A stretch of DNA of 64,000 nucleotides, from positions 124,001 through 188,000 of the forward strand of contig CAVRWV010000022.1 in NCBI GenBank assembly GCA_963724985.1, read 5' to 3'. This document shows, piece by piece, positions 1 to 9,184 of this stretch (positions are counted from its first letter, which is position 1; each line of letters starts with the position of its first letter). A model generated the notes under the pieces. It ran no database searches, had not been told where the DNA came from, and saw nothing but the letters and a program-made list of their open reading frames with translations. This DNA is from JAJPJE01 sp963724985 (lineage in GTDB: Bacteria; Acidobacteriota; Terriglobia; Terriglobales; Acidobacteriaceae). Both the position numbers and the translations under genes were made by a program.

Positions 1-488
1 CATGGGCGCGTCCCACGCTTGAAGTCCACGGCATGCCCGGCGGCTTTGTTGCCCCCGGCGCAAAAACAGTGATTCCGGCGAAAGCCTCCGCGAAGATCTC
101 CATGCGCCTGGTGCCGAATCAGAATCCCGACGACATATTGAAGAAGTACGAAAACTTCATCAAATCGATCACGCCCAAGGGCATTCAGATCAAGATCAAG
201 GTGCACAGCAAGGGCGAGGCTATCGTCGTCGGCACCGACAACAAGTACATCAAGGCCGCCACCGAAGCTTTGCACGACGTCTTCAAGAAGGACACGGTGT
301 ACATCCGCTCAGGCGGATCGATTCCCATCGTGACCGACTTCGAAAACGTGCTGCAGATTCCCTCAGTGATGATGGGCCTGGGCCTGCCGGACGACAATCT
401 GCACGCGCCCAACGAGAAGTTCCACATACCGAACTTCTACCGCGGGATCGAGTCGATCATCAACTTCTTCCATCGTCTGGCAGCGTAG
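1..488 (+). CDS. M20-family metallopeptidase, C-terminal fragment
   Basis: The frame is open from the left edge of the window (codons in phase with base 3) and stops at TAG 486-488, leaving about 161 residues. They cover the end of the lid/dimerisation domain and the last part of the catalytic domain of an M20 dipeptidase/deacylase (ArgE/DapE/CNDP type). Visible family hallmarks are VHGMPGGF, the R-S-G-G-S-I-P strand and LPDDNLHAPNEKF, whose His is normally a zinc ligand and whose PNE segment is typical of the family. The function is hydrolysis of a peptide or amide bond using two zinc ions; the substrate cannot be read from this fragment. The start lies outside the window. Repeats follow directly downstream. 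Confidence 0.85.
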   Translation, partial: WARPTLEVHGMPGGFVAPGAKTVIPAKASAKISMRLVPNQNPDDILKKYENFIKSITPKGIQIKIKVHSKGEAIVVGTDNKYIKAATEALHDVFKKDTVYIRSGGSIPIVTDFENVLQIPSVMMGLGLPDDNLHAPNEKFHIPNFYRGIESIINFFHRLAA

Positions 489-607
489 GAAGTGAGAAGT
501 CAGAAATTTTTTGCCTTGCAATGCGGCCAGCACTCTGTCATTTCGAGCGACTGGCCGCCGTTGCTTTTCGCGATCCTGCTGTTGGATCGCGCGGCCAGGA
601 GTCGAGA

Positions 608-730
608 AACCTTGCGGGTTTCTTGCCTTCGGCGACCAAAGTAGCCGCGGAGCGGCGGCACTCGTAAGCCCAGACCGTAAGGTCTGGGTCATATTTAGAA
701 AAATCCACAAGCCCCGTAGGGGCGACACAA
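608..730. repeat. Array of short perfect palindromes (family A)
   Basis: Four consecutive small inverted repeats with 3-4 nt loops lie between the peptidase and the hemerythrin gene: AAACC/GGGTTT (608-620), GCCGC-gga-GCGGC (644-656), CCCAGACC-gtaa-GGTCTGGG (669-688) and GCCCC-gta-GGGGC (711-723). The same design (stem, loop of gta/gtaa/tt, next stem) recurs at 5971-6021 and 12799-12912. A partial GTCATTTCGAGCG block (family C) precedes it near 536. It is probably a REP-like non-autonomous element; no coding sequence is visible here. Confidence 0.7.
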
Positions 731-764
731 CTGTAAAGATGCCGCAAGCACGGCCTCGACACTT

Positions 765-1316
765 TCAGAGATTCGTTAGCTTTACGCTTCTTCGCCCTGC
801 CATCTCTGCCGCGATCTCCGCCTTCTGCTCGCGAGATAAAGCTCGCTCCGCAGCCGGAAATAGAACCTGATCTTCCACCTGAATATGCTGCGGATAAATA
901 TCTGCGAGCCTCGTCACTGCATCTCTGAATTTCGTGAAATCAGCCGCCGAGAGTTCTCCCGCCTCCAGCCACAGCTTCCCCAACTCGTCGACTCTGCGGT
1001 GCAGGGCGTCCGCCTCGCGATGATCGCGCTCGAGCGCTTCCACTTTCTCCAGCGCGGTCTTTAACTCCGGATCACCCACCGATCGCAATCTCGGAAATAG
1101 CGACTCTTCCTCATCCGCCGTATGCTTCGGAGCGGACTCGCGAAAATATCGCAACGCCAGATCAAGTGCCCGGCGGCGCTCGTCATCCAGCCGCGGCCCT
1201 TCGCTGGCAACCGCCTGCAGCGAACGGAGGAACATCTCAATCCGCCGATGGCAATCAGAGAGCAGTCCCGTTGGGTCGGAGAAGTTGTGAGCAGTGGCGC
1301 CAATCTGAACCGGCAT
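765..1316 (-). CDS. Hemerythrin HHE-domain protein
   Basis: This 183-residue, all-helical cytoplasmic protein has the spaced His/Glu pattern of hemerythrin-like HHE cation-binding proteins: DCHRRIE near residue 22, PKHTADEEESLFPRL near 60-75, ERDHREAD near 95 and YPQHIQVEDQVLFP near 140-155. Together these can bind a di-iron centre. Family members bind O2, NO or iron, or act in oxidative and nitrosative stress; the ligand here is unknown. It has no signal peptide or membrane segment. It is transcribed divergently from smc and separated from it by about 660 bp of repeats. The identification as an HHE protein is firm, the physiological role is not. Confidence 0.8.
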   Translation of the reverse strand: MPVQIGATAHNFSDPTGLLSDCHRRIEMFLRSLQAVASEGPRLDDERRRALDLALRYFRESAPKHTADEEESLFPRLRSVGDPELKTALEKVEALERDHREADALHRRVDELGKLWLEAGELSAADFTKFRDAVTRLADIYPQHIQVEDQVLFPAAERALSREQKAEIAAEMAGRRSVKLTNL

Positions 1317-1372
1317 ATCTATTGTTTAGATTACGGGAGCAGCCTCGGCTATGACAAAAGTCCTGCCGGTGT

Positions 1373-1401
1373 CCCACACATCTTCCTTTTGGATGTGTGG
1401 G
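1373..1401. repeat. Family-B hairpin
   Basis: A perfect 10-bp inverted repeat, CCCACACATC / GATGTGTGGG, encloses a loop containing CTTTT. It is preceded by GGTGT as in other family-B copies (GGTGCC...). Confidence 0.7.
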
Positions 1402-1775
1402 AGGAACAAAGCCATCTAAGGTTAACTGTCCTTCTACCTCGCCGATCTTCCTTCTTACTTCCCTTGCTTCCCTGCACCATTCGCGCTACAGTCGACCTTG
1501 CTCTAGTGGTTTTCCCGCCTCTTCCTTTCCTGCCACGCAATTGGTTTGTTCGTCGTGTATTGCGAAGTTGCTGCATTGACTGTGCAACATACCGTAGTTT
1601 CCACAGATAAGCCCCTATATGTGGTGTTTATAGGGTTGACGCACGCCTACTACCCCGCTAGATTTATCCAGACTTCGGAGTTACGCAGCCACAGCTTTCC
1701 CAGCCAAGGTGGCCGCCATCCGAACAACGATGCAGGCTCTGGCGGGCTTGCAGACAAGCTTGGTCGAACGGGTGG

Positions 1776-1806
1776 CCCATTCAAACCTTCTTTTGGTTTG
1801 AGTGGG
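1776..1806. repeat. Family-B hairpin
   Basis: CCCATTCAAACC pairs with GGTTTGAGTGGG (11 of 12 positions plus one G-T) around a TTCTTTT loop. It is preceded by GGGTGG as in other copies of the family. Confidence 0.65.
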
Positions 1807-1924
1807 GTGAACGATATCGCGCCCCTCGTTGCACGACCGGGTTCTTGTCCCGTGGCTGTGGATTGGGCAAGATGCATCGTGGTTCCGCCTGCGCATCCCT
1901 CGTGCGCCGGCGATTGCTGGGTGG

Positions 1925-1959
1925 CCCATCCTCTCGCCTTTTTTTGGCGAAGGGTGGGG
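1925..1959. repeat. Family-B hairpin abutting the smc ribosome-binding site
   Basis: CCCATCCTCTCGCC and GGCGAAGGGTGGGG form an imperfect stem around a T-rich loop. The 3' arm ends only a few bases before the AAAAGGAG that serves smc, so the hairpin would sit in the smc leader if transcription starts upstream. Confidence 0.65.
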
Positions 1960-1976
1960 GATCAAAAGGAGTCACA

Positions 1977-4900
1977 TTGCTGAAACTTAAGAAGTTACAG
2001 ATCCTTGGCTTCAAGTCGTTCTGTGACCGCACGGAGCTGAAGTTCCAGGGCGAAGGCGTCGCGGGCATCATCGGCCCCAACGGATGCGGCAAGTCCAATA
2101 TCGCCGACGCTATCGCCTGGGTGTTGGGCGAACAGTCCGCCAAAACTCTGCGCGGATCGCGCATGGAAGATGTGATCTTCGCCGGTACGCGTGACCGCAA
2201 GCCCAACGGCATGGCCGAAGTCTCGCTGACCATGATTGATCCCGACGCCTACGAGGGAGCAGACGTCGCCGAGCCTGAGATCGAAATTGTCGACGAAATG
2301 CCTGGTGACTGGGACGAAGCCAGCCTGCGCACCAAGGCCGAGCACGAAACCGACGAGTACACCGAGGACGTACGCCCTGGACAGACCGAAGAAGTCCCGG
2401 GAGAAGTAAAGGCAGTCGCTGAGACCCAGACCGCCGAAGCCGCGGATGCTGATCCGCCCGCCGTTGATTCGCCAGTCCCCGACGCGCCCGAAGCGTCGAC
2501 CACCGAAGCACACAACTTACATTCGGCCGTCGTTCTCAAGATTCGCCGTCGCAAGTTTAATCGCACCACTTTCAAGAAGGGCGAGATCGTCGTTACGCGG
2601 CGCTTGTTCCGATCGGGCGAGAGCGAATACTTGCTCAACGGCAAGCTCTGCCGTCTGCGCGATATCCAGGACATCTTCATGGGGACCGGTCTGGGGCCAG
2701 AATCCTACGCGATCATCGAACAGGGTCGCATCGGCCAGATCCTGAGCAGCAAGCCCACTGATCGCCGCGCCATCATCGAAGAAGCTGCCGGCATCACCAA
2801 GTTCAAAACGAAGAAGCGCCTTGCCGAAGCACGCCTCGAAGAAGCCAAGCTGAACCTCTCGCGCCTCAACGATATTTTCGATGAAGTCACGCGCCAGATG
2901 AATTCTCTGAAGCGCCAGGCCGCAAAAGCTGAACGCTTCGCGAAGTTGCGCGATGAGATGCGTGCCAAGCTGCGCCTCGTCCTCGCCAGCAAATGGACCG
3001 CACTCCAAGCCGAACGCGCCGAAATCGAAACTCTGCTTAACCATTTGGCCGAAGAGATCCGCGTCAAATCCGAGCAAGTACAGTTGCTCGAAGCCGAAGT
3101 AGCCGAGCGCATGCAACGCGGTTACGTCGTCGAGAATGAAGCGCGCGAGACGCGCGAACGCCTCAGCAGCATCACTCGCGAAAACGACCGGCTCCTCAAT
3201 CGCCAGAAGAACAACGAAGAACGCTGCCTCGAACTCGAAGCTCGCGTTGCCGCCTCCGCCAACGAGATCGCCGCCGCCGAAGAACGCCGCAGTGCGCTTG
3301 CGCAGGAATGCGACGCGAATCGCCAGACTCTCGCCAGCGCAGACGCCGATGTTGCCGCAGCGCAGGAGCAGGCGCGCGTCCGTCAGGATGAAGCGCGCGC
3401 AGCCGCCGCGAATCTCAGTGAAGTCGAGCGTCAGCAGGAGCAGCGCCGCGTCACGGTCATGCAGGCCGTGGCGGAAGAATCCGGCGTGCGCAGCGAGATC
3501 GCCAAAGCCACCGAGCAGATTGCCGGTTACGATCGCGAGTCCTCCCGCCTCACCGCCGAACTTGCAGCCGCCAACGCGCAGGTGGAAGCTTTCGGAGCGC
3601 AACGTGGGCAGATCGCCTTCCAGTTTGAGTCTTCTTCTGGGCAGGTAACCACCCTGCAAACGATGATCGACGCCACGCGGCAGTCCCTAACAGAAAAGCG
3701 TGCCGCAGAATCGGAGTCGAAGCATCGCCTCGATGGACTTCGGGCCGAGTTTGCCACCGCGCTCGGAAAGAGGGCTTCGCTCGAATCCGTCATCGCCGAG
3801 CACGGCTATTCCACCGATTCAGTTCGTCGCCTCTTCCAATCCGGCGCAATGAACGCAGGATCGACGCCAGCGGGCGTACTCGCCGACTTCCTCGAAGTCG
3901 AAGATCGCTACGAGCACGTGGTCGATGATTTCCTGCGCGATGAATTGAACTACGTCGTTGTGAAGTCGTGGGATGCCGCCGAAAACGGTCTGCAACTCCT
4001 GCGCAGCGATGTCGAGGGACGCGCGACCTTCCTCGTCCATCCAGAAGACGCGCAGGCCAAGTTTTCTTTTATTCCCGGCGAAGCTGTGACCAGTGAATCG
4101 ATGCGCCGCGATGCCGTGCTTCCGCTGAAACAGTGCATCCGCGTACTCGATGGCTTCGGAAAATCTCTCGAAGTGATTCTCCCCAAGCTGCGCGATGGCT
4201 ATATCGTCGAGGATCCGAAGATTGCCCGCGACCTCGCGCTCGAAAATCCCGACGCCTTCTTCCTCGCGGCTACCGGCGAATGCTTTCACAACGTAACCGT
4301 CACCGGCGGTAAGCAGCGCGCTGAGGGCCCGCTGGCAATGAAACGCGAATTGCGTGAAATTGCTCGCCAGGTCGCCGATCTGGAGAACACGCTTCGGGAA
4401 GAAGAACGCCGCTCTGCGCTGTTGACGCGGGAGATCGGTGAACTCACCGGAACGCTTGAACGTCTCGAAGCCGAAAAGCGCGAAGCCGACCGTCAGGCGA
4501 TGACTTCGGGCCACTCGCTGAAGCAACTCGACTCCGAAATGGCCCGCACCCGCGAGCGTCTCGCTACCTACGAACGCGAGTTGCAGCAGGTAGCATCTGC
4601 TCGATCCGGGAAGGAAGCATTCATCGCGGAGAAGCAACAGCTGCTGACCGCATGCGAACAGCGTCGTCAGGAGATTGAGCGCGGCATCGCCGAAGCCCAG
4701 GAGAGCCTGGCTGGCCTGCGCATTGCGCGTGAAGCCGCAGCGCAAACCGCGTCAGAAATGATGGCCCATGTCGCGGCGCTCGAAGAGCGTCGTCGCGGCG
4801 CAGCCGTAAGTCTGCAGCGCATCGAATCGATGCTGCAAGAAGTAGGCACTCGCATCGAAGCTCTCCGCGCGCAGTCCGACTCAGCTGCCGCCGAATCCCA

Positions 4901-5897
4901 ACAACGTGCCGCTGAAAACATTCAGATCGCCGAGCAGATAACCCAACTCATCGCCGAGCGCGAGCAACTCGAAGTCCGCGTGGCGGAACTCCAGTCTGAA
5001 TCCGAGACCGTTCGCGCTCGCATCGCTGAAATCGAAGAAGGTCTGAAGTCCGAGCGTCAGCTTCTCGATCAGAGCCGCGACCGCCGCGGAGAACTCGGCG
5101 CACATGCCGGCAAGCTGGAATCCGACTCGATTCACATGGGCGAGACTTCGGTCGCTGAACTCGGCCAGCGTCCCGAGGAATTAATCGCCGATGAGACACT
5201 GCAAATCATCGCCGGCGACGAACTTGCCCTTCAGGACGAAGAGTACCGCCAGATGCGCGCTCGCCTCGACGCGATGGGCCCAGTGAATATGATGGCGCTC
5301 GAGGAGTACAAGGAAACCGCCGAGCGTCACGAATTCCTCGACACGCAGCGCAAGGACCTCCTCGACTCGATCGAGAACACCCAGAAGACCATCAAGGAAA
5401 TCGAAGTAGTCTCGCGCCAGAAATTCGAGCAGGCCTTCGCGGCAATCAACACGAACTTCACCGCAACCTTCAGCAAGCTCTTCGGCGGCGGCACGGCTTT
5501 CATGCGCCTCACCGACGAGGAGAACGCCTACGAGAGTGGCATTGACGTGGTCGCCTCACCTCCGGGCAAGAAGTTGCAAAACGTCTTGCTGCTTTCCGGT
5601 GGAGAGAAGGCGCTCACCGCTCTCTCGCTGCTGGTCGGCATCTTTCAATTCGCACCCAGCCCGTTCTGCATCCTTGACGAAGTCGACGCGCCGCTCGACG
5701 AAGCCAACATCGGACGCTTCACGCAACTTGTGCGCGAGATGAGCGCGGGCACGCAGTTCATCATCATCACCCACAGCAAGAAGACCATGAGCATCGCTCC
5801 GGCGCTATACGGCGTCACCATGCAGGAGCCCGGCGTGTCGAAACTGGTGTCGGTGCGCTTCAACGAGACCGAGACACCGCAGGCGATCAGCGCATAG
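1977..5897 (+). CDS. smc: Chromosome segregation ATPase SMC with acidic insert in the head
   Basis: SMC organises and segregates chromosomes as a homodimer with ScpA/ScpB. TTG at 1977 is chosen as start because AAAAGGAG lies 5 nt upstream and the protein then begins MLKLKKLQILGFKSF, the usual SMC N-terminus (1306 aa). Walker A GPNGCGKS is at 33-40. Long coiled coils flank a hinge around 620-730 (GVLADFLEVEDRYEHVVDDFL). The ABC signature LLLSGGEKALTALSLL is near 1206 and Walker B ILDEVDAPLDE follows. An Asp/Glu/Pro/Ala-rich segment of about 110 residues (roughly 91-202) separates EVSLTMIDPD from EIVVTRRLFRSGESEYLLNG, which are almost adjacent in typical SMCs. The neighbours are unrelated and scpA/scpB are not in the window. 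Confidence 0.95.
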   Translation: MLKLKKLQILGFKSFCDRTELKFQGEGVAGIIGPNGCGKSNIADAIAWVLGEQSAKTLRGSRMEDVIFAGTRDRKPNGMAEVSLTMIDPDAYEGADVAEPEIEIVDEMPGDWDEASLRTKAEHETDEYTEDVRPGQTEEVPGEVKAVAETQTAEAADADPPAVDSPVPDAPEASTTEAHNLHSAVVLKIRRRKFNRTTFKKGEIVVTRRLFRSGESEYLLNGKLCRLRDIQDIFMGTGLGPESYAIIEQGRIGQILSSKPTDRRAIIEEAAGITKFKTKKRLAEARLEEAKLNLSRLNDIFDEVTRQMNSLKRQAAKAERFAKLRDEMRAKLRLVLASKWTALQAERAEIETLLNHLAEEIRVKSEQVQLLEAEVAERMQRGYVVENEARETRERLSSITRENDRLLNRQKNNEERCLELEARVAASANEIAAAEERRSALAQECDANRQTLASADADVAAAQEQARVRQDEARAAAANLSEVERQQEQRRVTVMQAVAEESGVRSEIAKATEQIAGYDRESSRLTAELAAANAQVEAFGAQRGQIAFQFESSSGQVTTLQTMIDATRQSLTEKRAAESESKHRLDGLRAEFATALGKRASLESVIAEHGYSTDSVRRLFQSGAMNAGSTPAGVLADFLEVEDRYEHVVDDFLRDELNYVVVKSWDAAENGLQLLRSDVEGRATFLVHPEDAQAKFSFIPGEAVTSESMRRDAVLPLKQCIRVLDGFGKSLEVILPKLRDGYIVEDPKIARDLALENPDAFFLAATGECFHNVTVTGGKQRAEGPLAMKRELREIARQVADLENTLREEERRSALLTREIGELTGTLERLEAEKREADRQAMTSGHSLKQLDSEMARTRERLATYERELQQVASARSGKEAFIAEKQQLLTACEQRRQEIERGIAEAQESLAGLRIAREAAAQTASEMMAHVAALEERRRGAAVSLQRIESMLQEVGTRIEALRAQSDSAAAESQQRAAENIQIAEQITQLIAEREQLEVRVAELQSESETVRARIAEIEEGLKSERQLLDQSRDRRGELGAHAGKLESDSIHMGETSVAELGQRPEELIADETLQIIAGDELALQDEEYRQMRARLDAMGPVNMMALEEYKETAERHEFLDTQRKDLLDSIENTQKTIKEIEVVSRQKFEQAFAAINTNFTATFSKLFGGGTAFMRLTDEENAYESGIDVVASPPGKKLQNVLLLSGGEKALTALSLLVGIFQFAPSPFCILDEVDAPLDEANIGRFTQLVREMSAGTQFIIITHSKKTMSIAPALYGVTMQEPGVSKLVSVRFNETETPQAISA

Positions 5898-5970
5898 CAA
5901 TCTCCCCGTGCGATGCCGAACGGAGCTCTCGAAGGCGCACGTCACAGATGCTTGGAACGGCCGTGGAAGC

Positions 5971-6021
5971 ACCGGCCTTTAGGCCGGTGAATACCGGGGA
6001 GAAAAAGACGGGCTTTAGCCC
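5971..6021. repeat. Palindrome pair (family A) between convergent genes
   Basis: ACCGGCCT-tt-AGGCCGGT (5971-5988, perfect) and GGGCT-tt-AGCCC (6010-6021) lie between the ends of smc and the convergent galT. The stems could terminate or stabilise both transcripts, but there is no T-run, so an intrinsic terminator is not claimed. Confidence 0.65.
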
Positions 6022-6034
6022 CGGACCAACTTAT

Positions 6035-7087
6035 TCACTCCACCGCCCCGAGATAATGCTCCGCCGCCAAACCCCTCAGTCGTTCCGCCGCCGTTTCCGG
6101 CGTGATGTCTCGCTGCGGTGTCGCCAGCAGTTCGTATCCCACCATGAACTTCTGCACGGTGGCCGATCGCAACAGTGGCGGCAAATAGTGCGCATGGAAA
6201 TGCCACTCCGGATGTGCCTTCCCATCCGTCGGCCTCTGATGGAATCCCATCGTGTAGGGAAACGACACTTCGAACAGGTTGTCGTAGCGCGTTGTTATCT
6301 GCCGGAGGATGTCAGCAAGTGCTTTGCGCTCACCGTCCGATAATTCGTCCATCGCCGTCAGATGCCGCTTGCTCAGCAGCATCGTCTCGAACGGCCAGAC
6401 AGCCCAGAAGGGCACGACCACCACAAAGCCGTCGTTCTCGCAAACAATGCGCTCCCCGAGCTTTGTTTCGAGAGCTGCATAATCACAAAGCAGGCAACGC
6501 CCGTGTTCTGCGACATACGCCCCCTGCATCTGCTCTTCGCGCGCAGGAACATTCGGCACATTGGCATTCGCCCAAATCTGGCAGTGCGGATGCGGATTGC
6601 TCGCGCCCATCATCGCGCCACGATTCTCGAATATCTCCACATGATTGATCCACTGTTGAGAACCGAGCGAGGCGTATTCCTCCGCCCACACGTCAACCAC
6701 GTTTCTGATCTCAGCCAGCTTCATCCGCGGAATCGTCAGATCATGCCGCGGGGAAAAGCAGACCACTCGCGACACACCCGGCTCGCTTCGCGCAACCAAC
6801 AACTCCGATTCCTGCAAACACACGTCTGCCGTCTCCGCAATCAGTGCGGGGTAATCATTGTTGAAAGCGAATGTGCTGGTGTACTCCGGATTCTTCATAC
6901 CGCCCGCACGCGTATTGCCGGGACAAAGATAGCAATTCGGATCGTACGCGGACTGCGCCTCACTCGACGCGCGTTCAACTCTTCCCTGCCATGGGCGTTG
7001 CGTTCGTTGCGGAGACACCAATACCCAATCGCCGGTCAGCGGATTCAGCCGGCGGTGCGGTGTGTTAGTTAGTTTTGCCAGGTCCAT
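6035..7087 (-). CDS. galT: Galactose-1-phosphate uridylyltransferase
   Basis: GalT exchanges UMP between UDP-glucose and galactose-1-phosphate in the Leloir pathway through a uridylyl-histidine intermediate. The 350-residue protein has RRLNPLTGDWVLVSPQR near the N-terminus, zinc-binding CYLC (C52, C55) and the catalytic triad H166-P167-H168 within NPHPHCQIWA, with a second half rich in HIT-like motifs (HPEWHFHAHYLPP). Length is normal for the family. It is the last gene of a minus-strand operon, 34 bp after the Gfo/Idh/MocA gene, which fits a sugar-conversion cluster. No galK or galE is in the window. Confidence 0.92.
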   Translation of the reverse strand: MDLAKLTNTPHRRLNPLTGDWVLVSPQRTQRPWQGRVERASSEAQSAYDPNCYLCPGNTRAGGMKNPEYTSTFAFNNDYPALIAETADVCLQESELLVARSEPGVSRVVCFSPRHDLTIPRMKLAEIRNVVDVWAEEYASLGSQQWINHVEIFENRGAMMGASNPHPHCQIWANANVPNVPAREEQMQGAYVAEHGRCLLCDYAALETKLGERIVCENDGFVVVVPFWAVWPFETMLLSKRHLTAMDELSDGERKALADILRQITTRYDNLFEVSFPYTMGFHQRPTDGKAHPEWHFHAHYLPPLLRSATVQKFMVGYELLATPQRDITPETAAERLRGLAAEHYLGAVE

Positions 7088-7121
7088 GAATCAGCAGTTC
7101 GACTCAGCGCTCGCTTGCGGC

Positions 7122-8363
7122 TCAGAACTGCGTCTTGAAGGCGCGCGCCTCTTCGAGTGTAACGCGTTGTTTCTGCCGATACGAGATATTCGCCATGTGC
7201 GCTGCCACCGCTGACCGGCATCCGATCTCCACCGGAGCGTTCGGAGTCTTGCGCGTGCGCACACAATCAATCCAGTTCGCCATGTGATCCTGATTCTGCG
7301 ACTCGCCCGCGAGCGCAGCGCCGTTTGGCCGATTCACTTTTTCCGGATAGTAGCGAACGCTCTGCACTGAGCGCCCGGTCACCATATCGTTGGTGCCCCA
7401 CAAGTGCTCGATACTTCCATCACTCCCGAGAATGCGCTCGCCCAATCCGAAATGGTTGTTGCTGAACGTCGACTGCCACGTCACCACCTTGCCGGGGAAG
7501 TTGAGCGTAACCGCGATCGTATCCGGCACCTCGCGTCCATCTTTCTCCGAGAAGACGCCTCCCGACATATATGCCGATTCAGGCAGCGGCAGATCGAGCG
7601 CGGTCATGATCCACGCAATCTGGTGCACCATGTTCTCGGTCACGTTGCCGCCTGAGAACTCCCAGAACAATCGCCAGTTGATGAACTTATTAGCGTCGAA
7701 GCCATGATCGGGACGGCCATTCAGGAATGCCTTCCAGTTCACGTTCTGCGCATTACAATCAGCCGGGATCGACCGTACCCATTGTCCTTGCCCGTGCGGT
7801 GTATTCCGGCTCATCCACGACTCTACCTGTGTCACATTCCCGACAATCCCCTGCTTGAGCCAATCTCGCGCATCTGCCAGCGACCCTGAGCTCTCGTGTT
7901 GCAATCCAATCTGCACCACGCGATCTGACTTCTTCGCCGCGGCAAGGCACTCCTCGGCCTCCGCAATCGACCAAGTCATTGTCTTTTCGGAGTAGAGGTC
8001 CTTCCCCGCTGCAAGCACATCCACGAAATGCAGCTTATGAATGTGAAGCGGGCTCGCGACAATCACCGCATCAATGTCCTTGCGCTCCAGCAAGCGCCGA
8101 TGATCGTCGACAACGTCGATTCCGGGAGCCATCTGCTTCGCCTGCTCGCGATGAAGGCTGTATATATCGGCGATAGCAACCAGCTGCGCATTAGGAACCT
8201 GCTGTACCTGCTTCAACAGCTCCTGCCCGCGCCCGCCCACACCAATCATGCCTACCCGTACCCGATCATTCGCGCCAAGAACTCTCGCAGGCGAAAGCGC
8301 TGCCAGGGCAACTGTCCCCAGCGCGGCCCGCTTCACAAACTCTCGTCGAGTGCTGTCGGCCAT
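7122..8363 (-). CDS. Tat-exported Gfo/Idh/MocA-family oxidoreductase
   Basis: This is an NAD(P)-dependent sugar oxidoreductase of 413 residues. It begins with a twin-arginine signal (TRREFVK followed by a hydrophobic stretch to about residue 30), so the folded enzyme is probably exported. The Rossmann motif GVGGRG is at about 41-46 and the conserved Glu-Lys is at 126-127, where the usual EKP reads EKT. A good GGAGAGGG ribosome site precedes the ATG. It lies in an operon with an SDR (21 bp gap) and two TIM-barrel sugar isomerase/epimerases. Exported members usually keep a tightly bound cofactor. The substrate is unknown; oxidation of a sugar to a keto-sugar is inferred. Confidence 0.88.
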   Translation of the reverse strand: MADSTRREFVKRAALGTVALAALSPARVLGANDRVRVGMIGVGGRGQELLKQVQQVPNAQLVAIADIYSLHREQAKQMAPGIDVVDDHRRLLERKDIDAVIVASPLHIHKLHFVDVLAAGKDLYSEKTMTWSIAEAEECLAAAKKSDRVVQIGLQHESSGSLADARDWLKQGIVGNVTQVESWMSRNTPHGQGQWVRSIPADCNAQNVNWKAFLNGRPDHGFDANKFINWRLFWEFSGGNVTENMVHQIAWIMTALDLPLPESAYMSGGVFSEKDGREVPDTIAVTLNFPGKVVTWQSTFSNNHFGLGERILGSDGSIEHLWGTNDMVTGRSVQSVRYYPEKVNRPNGAALAGESQNQDHMANWIDCVRTRKTPNAPVEIGCRSAVAAHMANISYRQKQRVTLEEARAFKTQF

Positions 8364-8384
8364 TCCCTCTCCTTCTGATTGCTC

Positions 8385-9161
8385 CTATTGATTCACACCG
8401 CTGGCAAGAAAGCCGCCGTCGACACACAGGATTTCGCCGGTTACGAAAGAAGCAGAATCCGATGCGAGGAATATCGCCGCTCCCGCAAGCTCTTCGACTT
8501 TGCCAAATCGCTTCATCGGCGTACGCAGGATGAATTCCTGTCCACGCGCACTTCCGTCCAGCAGTTTCTGGTTGAGCGGCGTCGGAAATACCCCGGGCGC
8601 AATTGCGTTTACACAGACGCCATACGCTGCCCACTCGATTGCCAGCGACTTGGTCAGCGAAGCCACCGCAGACTTGCTCGCGCTGTACGCCGCAACTTCC
8701 ATCAGTGATACGAACGAAGATAGTGAGGCAATGTTGATGATCCTTCCATAGCGGCGCTCAATCATGTGGCGTCCAAAGACCTGGCAAGCTCTCAAGGTCC
8801 CGGTCAGATTCGTCTCCATGATCTGGTTCCAGTCTTCCTCGGAGAAATCGAGCGTCGGGGCTCGCTTTGTACGTCCGGCGCAGTTCACCAGAATTTCCAC
8901 ACTGCCAAACTTCTTGACGGCCGCTTCCAGTAATTGCTCGACGGACTTTCGCTCACCCACGTCGCTGGTGATCCCCAGTGTTTTCCCGCCGCGGCCCTCG
9001 ATTTCCGCAGCGACCGCCTCCACTTGCTCTTTGCGCCGCGAGGTCGCGATCACATTTGCGCCCGCGTCTACATAGCCGAGTGCGATCGCGCGTCCGATCC
9101 CTGAAGTGCCGCCGATGACCACCGCTGTCTTTCCGGTTAATTCAAGCCCTTTGAACGCCAT
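8385..9161 (-). CDS. SDR-family oxidoreductase
   Basis: This 258-residue classical short-chain dehydrogenase/reductase is probably cytoplasmic (no signal). It has the cofactor motif GGTSGIG (17-23), NAG-type motif VNCAGR (92-97), catalytic Ser near 146-148, and Tyr159 and Lys163 in YSASK. The C-terminal VTGEILCVDGGF is typical of gluconate-5-dehydrogenase or glucose-dehydrogenase-like members. It interconverts an alcohol and a ketone on a small substrate, by context a sugar acid or keto-sugar. Spacing to its neighbours is 21 and 23 bp, supporting co-transcription with the TIM-barrel and Gfo/Idh/MocA genes. Confidence 0.88.
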   Translation of the reverse strand: MAFKGLELTGKTAVVIGGTSGIGRAIALGYVDAGANVIATSRRKEQVEAVAAEIEGRGGKTLGITSDVGERKSVEQLLEAAVKKFGSVEILVNCAGRTKRAPTLDFSEEDWNQIMETNLTGTLRACQVFGRHMIERRYGRIINIASLSSFVSLMEVAAYSASKSAVASLTKSLAIEWAAYGVCVNAIAPGVFPTPLNQKLLDGSARGQEFILRTPMKRFGKVEELAGAAIFLASDSASFVTGEILCVDGGFLASGVNQ

Positions 9162-9184
9162 TCGCTCTTCTTTCCACTACTGAG

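Larger units (their letters stand above)
1317..1976. other. Intergenic region rich in hairpin repeats
   Basis: This 660-bp gap between the divergent hemerythrin and smc genes holds no convincing gene. It contains three family-B hairpins (listed separately) and further imperfect inverted repeats between about 1830 and 1920. Overlapping frames here give low-complexity, repeat-derived translations. No tRNA or riboswitch was recognised. Confidence 0.6.

Noticed and set aside
1546..1983. Possible small gene in the smc upstream region
   Set aside because: Translation covers three hairpin repeats, has no start signal and no plausible protein features.
2517..3659. Long open frame of 380 codons antisense to smc (also 3819-4745)
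   Set aside because: Composition follows the codon pattern of the SMC coiled coil on the other strand; no domain or ribosome site.
5971..6021. Intrinsic terminator between smc and galT
   Set aside because: Stems are strong but no T-run follows on either strand; the stems fit the repeat family better.
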